From Bacteroidales bacterium (GTDB lineage: Bacteria; Bacteroidota; Bacteroidia; Bacteroidales; NBLH01), in contig JARGGF010000302.1 in the NCBI GenBank assembly GCA_029210905.1, positions 1-6,132 on the forward strand: a stretch of 6,132 nt of DNA, read 5' to 3'. This document shows positions 4,277 to 6,132 of the stretch, in pieces; position 1 is the stretch's first letter; each line of letters starts with the position of its first letter. The position numbers and the translations under genes are program-made. The notes under the pieces were generated by a model, which was not told the DNA's origin, ran no database searches, and saw only the letters and a list, made by a program, of their open reading frames with translations.

Positions 4277-6043
4277 ATGAAACTGAAAACAGACGTTTCA
4301 ATTTTACTTTTCGCACTAATATTTACCTTTAACTTATCTTATGGGCAGGAGCTAACCATTCTGCATACCAATGATATGCATTCAAAATTAACAGGTTATG
4401 GCCCTGAAAGCGAATACAGCCCAATGGTTATTAATAATGACAGCACTCAGGGTGGTTTTGCTCGCCTTGCAACCCTTTTTAACCAAACCAGGGAGAAATC
4501 TCCAAACAGCACATTGATAGTTGATGCTGGCGATTTTCTGATGGGCACCCTTTTTCATGCCGGAGAAGCGGAAACCGGATTTCAACTGAACCTGATGAAA
4601 AAAATGGGTTACGATTATATCACCCTGGGCAACCACGAATTTGAATTTGGCCCGGTTACCCTGGCTAAAATATTAAATGCCGCAGAAAAAAAGGGTGGAT
4701 TTCCACAAATAGTGGCTTCAAACATAAAATTCAGCAAAGAATCAGCTGATGATGAGCTGGAAGCATTCCAAAACAGAAAATTAATTAAAGATTATGTAAT
4801 TTTTGAAAAAAACGGACTTAAAATAGGAATGATCGGCCTGCTGGGTAAAGATGCCGTAAGCGTAGCCCCGGCAACCAAACCCGTTGAATTTGCAGACTAT
4901 ATTAAAACAGCTAGTAGATTGGCCAATTATTTAAAAAATAATGAGAAAGTCGATTTAGTTATTGCTCTATCGCATAGTGGGCTCTACCCGGATAAAGAAG
5001 GTAAAGGATACATTGGTGAAGATATTGATTTAGCCAAAAAAGTTTCATCCATTGATATTATTTTAAGTGGGCATACGCATGTTAAAACACCCGAATATAT
5101 TAAAATTGGCACCACTTATATTGTACAAACTGGCAGTTACGTTCGTAATCTCGGAAAAATCAACTTAAATTTTAAGGATGGAAAAATTGTTGACTTCAGG
5201 TTCGAACTCATTCCGGTAAATGATCAAATTATTGGTGACAAAAAAATTGACCAGGAAATTGAAGACTATACACATTTTATTGAACAAAAGTATTTATCCC
5301 CGGTTAATCTAACCTACAAGCAAGTAATAGGACAAACCAATTTTGATTTAAAAATTGATTTTTCTAAACTAAACAGCAGCAATATAGGGCCTTTCATAGC
5401 CGATGCATCAAAATATTACATAGAAAAAACAGGCAATCAGGTCGATTTTAGTATTGTGGCATCAGGAACCATCCGTGAAGATTTTGAAAAAGGAATAAAT
5501 GGAATACTTACAGTGCCTGATGCATTCAGGGTAATGTCGTTGGGTGAAGGTTACGATGGAGTGCCCGGGTATCCTTTGGCACGAATTTACATTACCGGAA
5601 AGGAAGTAAAAAAACTGATGGAGATAGTTGTAATGTCGAGACCAAAAGGTGGTGACGGTTTTTTGTACCTGTCTGGTATTAAAACAACGATTAATTCAAA
5701 AAAAGGCTTTTTGAATAAAGTACAAAAAGTAGCAATCAATGGCAATGAGATTGATATATCCAAAAAAAATACTCAATTATACAGTATTGCGGCAAATACG
5801 TATCTTTTAAGTTTTATTGGCAGAATAAAAAAAATGAGTCATGGCCTGGTTAAGATTATACCTAAAGACTTTAATGGCCAGCCAGTTACAGATATGAAAA
5901 ATCAGCTGATAGATATTAATTCTGATGCTGCCGGAGACCAATTAATTATTATACTTATAGATGACAACCATATACAGCTGTTGCCTTTTGAAGGAGAAAT
6001 GGCTGAACCAGAATTTACTTTCTTCTTAATCAAGTCACAGTAA
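4277..6043 (+). CDS. Secreted 5'-nucleotidase/UDP-sugar hydrolase-type phosphoesterase
   Basis: A 588-residue exported metallophosphoesterase of the UshA/5'-nucleotidase family, which removes phosphate from nucleotides or related esters outside the cytoplasm. A signal peptide spans 1-23, with probable cleavage at SYG-Q and no lipobox. The catalytic domain (about 25-315) has the two-metal set: TILHTNDMH (Asp33, His35), DAGDF (Asp86), GNHEFEFG (Asn119, His120), ALSHSG (His233) and SGHTH (His266, His268). The C-terminal 5_nucleotid_C domain (about 345-550) shows GPFIADA (371-377), ASGTIR (395-400, probable phosphate-side Arg400) and GYPLARIYITGKEVKKLMEI (431-450). The usual PFxN and GGDGY-like base-clamp loops are not recognisable; their places hold MSLGEGYDGVPG and YLLSFIGRIKKMSHG. 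The substrate may therefore differ from plain nucleotides. The start is fixed by the signal peptide. CAACTTTG at 4242-4249 is a one-mismatch -7 candidate. The gene appears monocistronic. Confidence 0.93.
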   Translation: MKLKTDVSILLFALIFTFNLSYGQELTILHTNDMHSKLTGYGPESEYSPMVINNDSTQGGFARLATLFNQTREKSPNSTLIVDAGDFLMGTLFHAGEAETGFQLNLMKKMGYDYITLGNHEFEFGPVTLAKILNAAEKKGGFPQIVASNIKFSKESADDELEAFQNRKLIKDYVIFEKNGLKIGMIGLLGKDAVSVAPATKPVEFADYIKTASRLANYLKNNEKVDLVIALSHSGLYPDKEGKGYIGEDIDLAKKVSSIDIILSGHTHVKTPEYIKIGTTYIVQTGSYVRNLGKINLNFKDGKIVDFRFELIPVNDQIIGDKKIDQEIEDYTHFIEQKYLSPVNLTYKQVIGQTNFDLKIDFSKLNSSNIGPFIADASKYYIEKTGNQVDFSIVASGTIREDFEKGINGILTVPDAFRVMSLGEGYDGVPGYPLARIYITGKEVKKLMEIVVMSRPKGGDGFLYLSGIKTTINSKKGFLNKVQKVAINGNEIDISKKNTQLYSIAANTYLLSFIGRIKKMSHGLVKIIPKDFNGQPVTDMKNQLIDINSDAAGDQLIIILIDDNHIQLLPFEGEMAEPEFTFFLIKSQ

Positions 6044-6132
6044 AAAAGTAAATATTATTATATTTATCCTGCTGCTTATATTAGCGGAATTCCTGTTCCT
6101 GTAAAAGTTCGGATTCCTGTACATTATAAATT
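6044..6132. other. Right-edge spacer, nothing identifiable
   Basis: The reading frame stays open past the phosphoesterase TAA to the window edge, but the peptide (Tyr/Pro/Val-rich) is not recognisable and has no start codon. A weak bulged inverted repeat, GGAATTCC/GGATTCC (6086-6093, 6111-6117), has no T-run, so it is not called a terminator. Confidence 0.4.

Noticed and set aside
4388..4636. 82-codon minus-strand reading frame
   Set aside because: It is antisense to the conserved metal-binding part of the phosphoesterase, so a chance frame.
6044..6132. Stop-codon readthrough extension or start of a next gene
   Set aside because: The frame is open for only about 29 codons to the edge. It has no start codon, no domain and low-complexity Pro/Val/Tyr content, so chance explains it.

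Overview
The window looks like an ordinary chromosomal stretch from a member of the Bacteroidota, probably an uncultured or marine Bacteroidales/Flavobacteriia-like organism. The signs are strongly A+T-rich spacers, start codons with no recognisable Shine-Dalgarno sequence, several upstream octamers matching the Bacteroidota -7 consensus TAnnTTTG, a Cys-lipoprotein, and a secreted enzyme whose signal peptide ends just before Gln. The genus cannot be read from the sequence.

Layout. 1-252 holds no gene, but a rho-independent terminator at 116-156 faces the minus-strand genes. 253-951 (-) is a two-domain OB-fold-like lipoprotein. 1045-1349 (-) is a short secreted TonB C-terminal-domain protein broken by one frameshift. 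1574-2341 (+) is exodeoxyribonuclease III (xthA). 2428-3201 (-) is a divergent FabG-like short-chain dehydrogenase/reductase that lacks the Tyr/Lys catalytic pair. 3202-3654 is a 453-base spacer dominated by a large nested palindrome with IS-like inverted ends. 3655-4062 (-) is an OsmC/YhfA-like protein lacking the second conserved Cys. 4277-6043 (+) is a secreted 5'-nucleotidase/UDP-sugar-hydrolase-type metallophosphoesterase. 6044-6132 shows nothing I can name.

The genes do not form an obvious pathway: DNA repair, periplasmic nucleotide or phosphate-ester hydrolysis, peroxide or envelope-stress detoxification, and a reductase-like protein lie side by side, mostly with their own promoters. 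The real interest is between the genes. The 3307-3529 element is an imperfect palindrome of about 223 bp with a 12-bp outer inverted repeat, a 13-bp inner inverted repeat that resembles IS ends, and three CTCTGTG motifs mirrored exactly by three CACAGAG motifs. Separately, heptad repeats of the form GTYATTK recur in four places across the spacers. I see no phage, CRISPR, defence or biosynthetic system, and I do not claim a new biological system. The best leads are the repeat elements.
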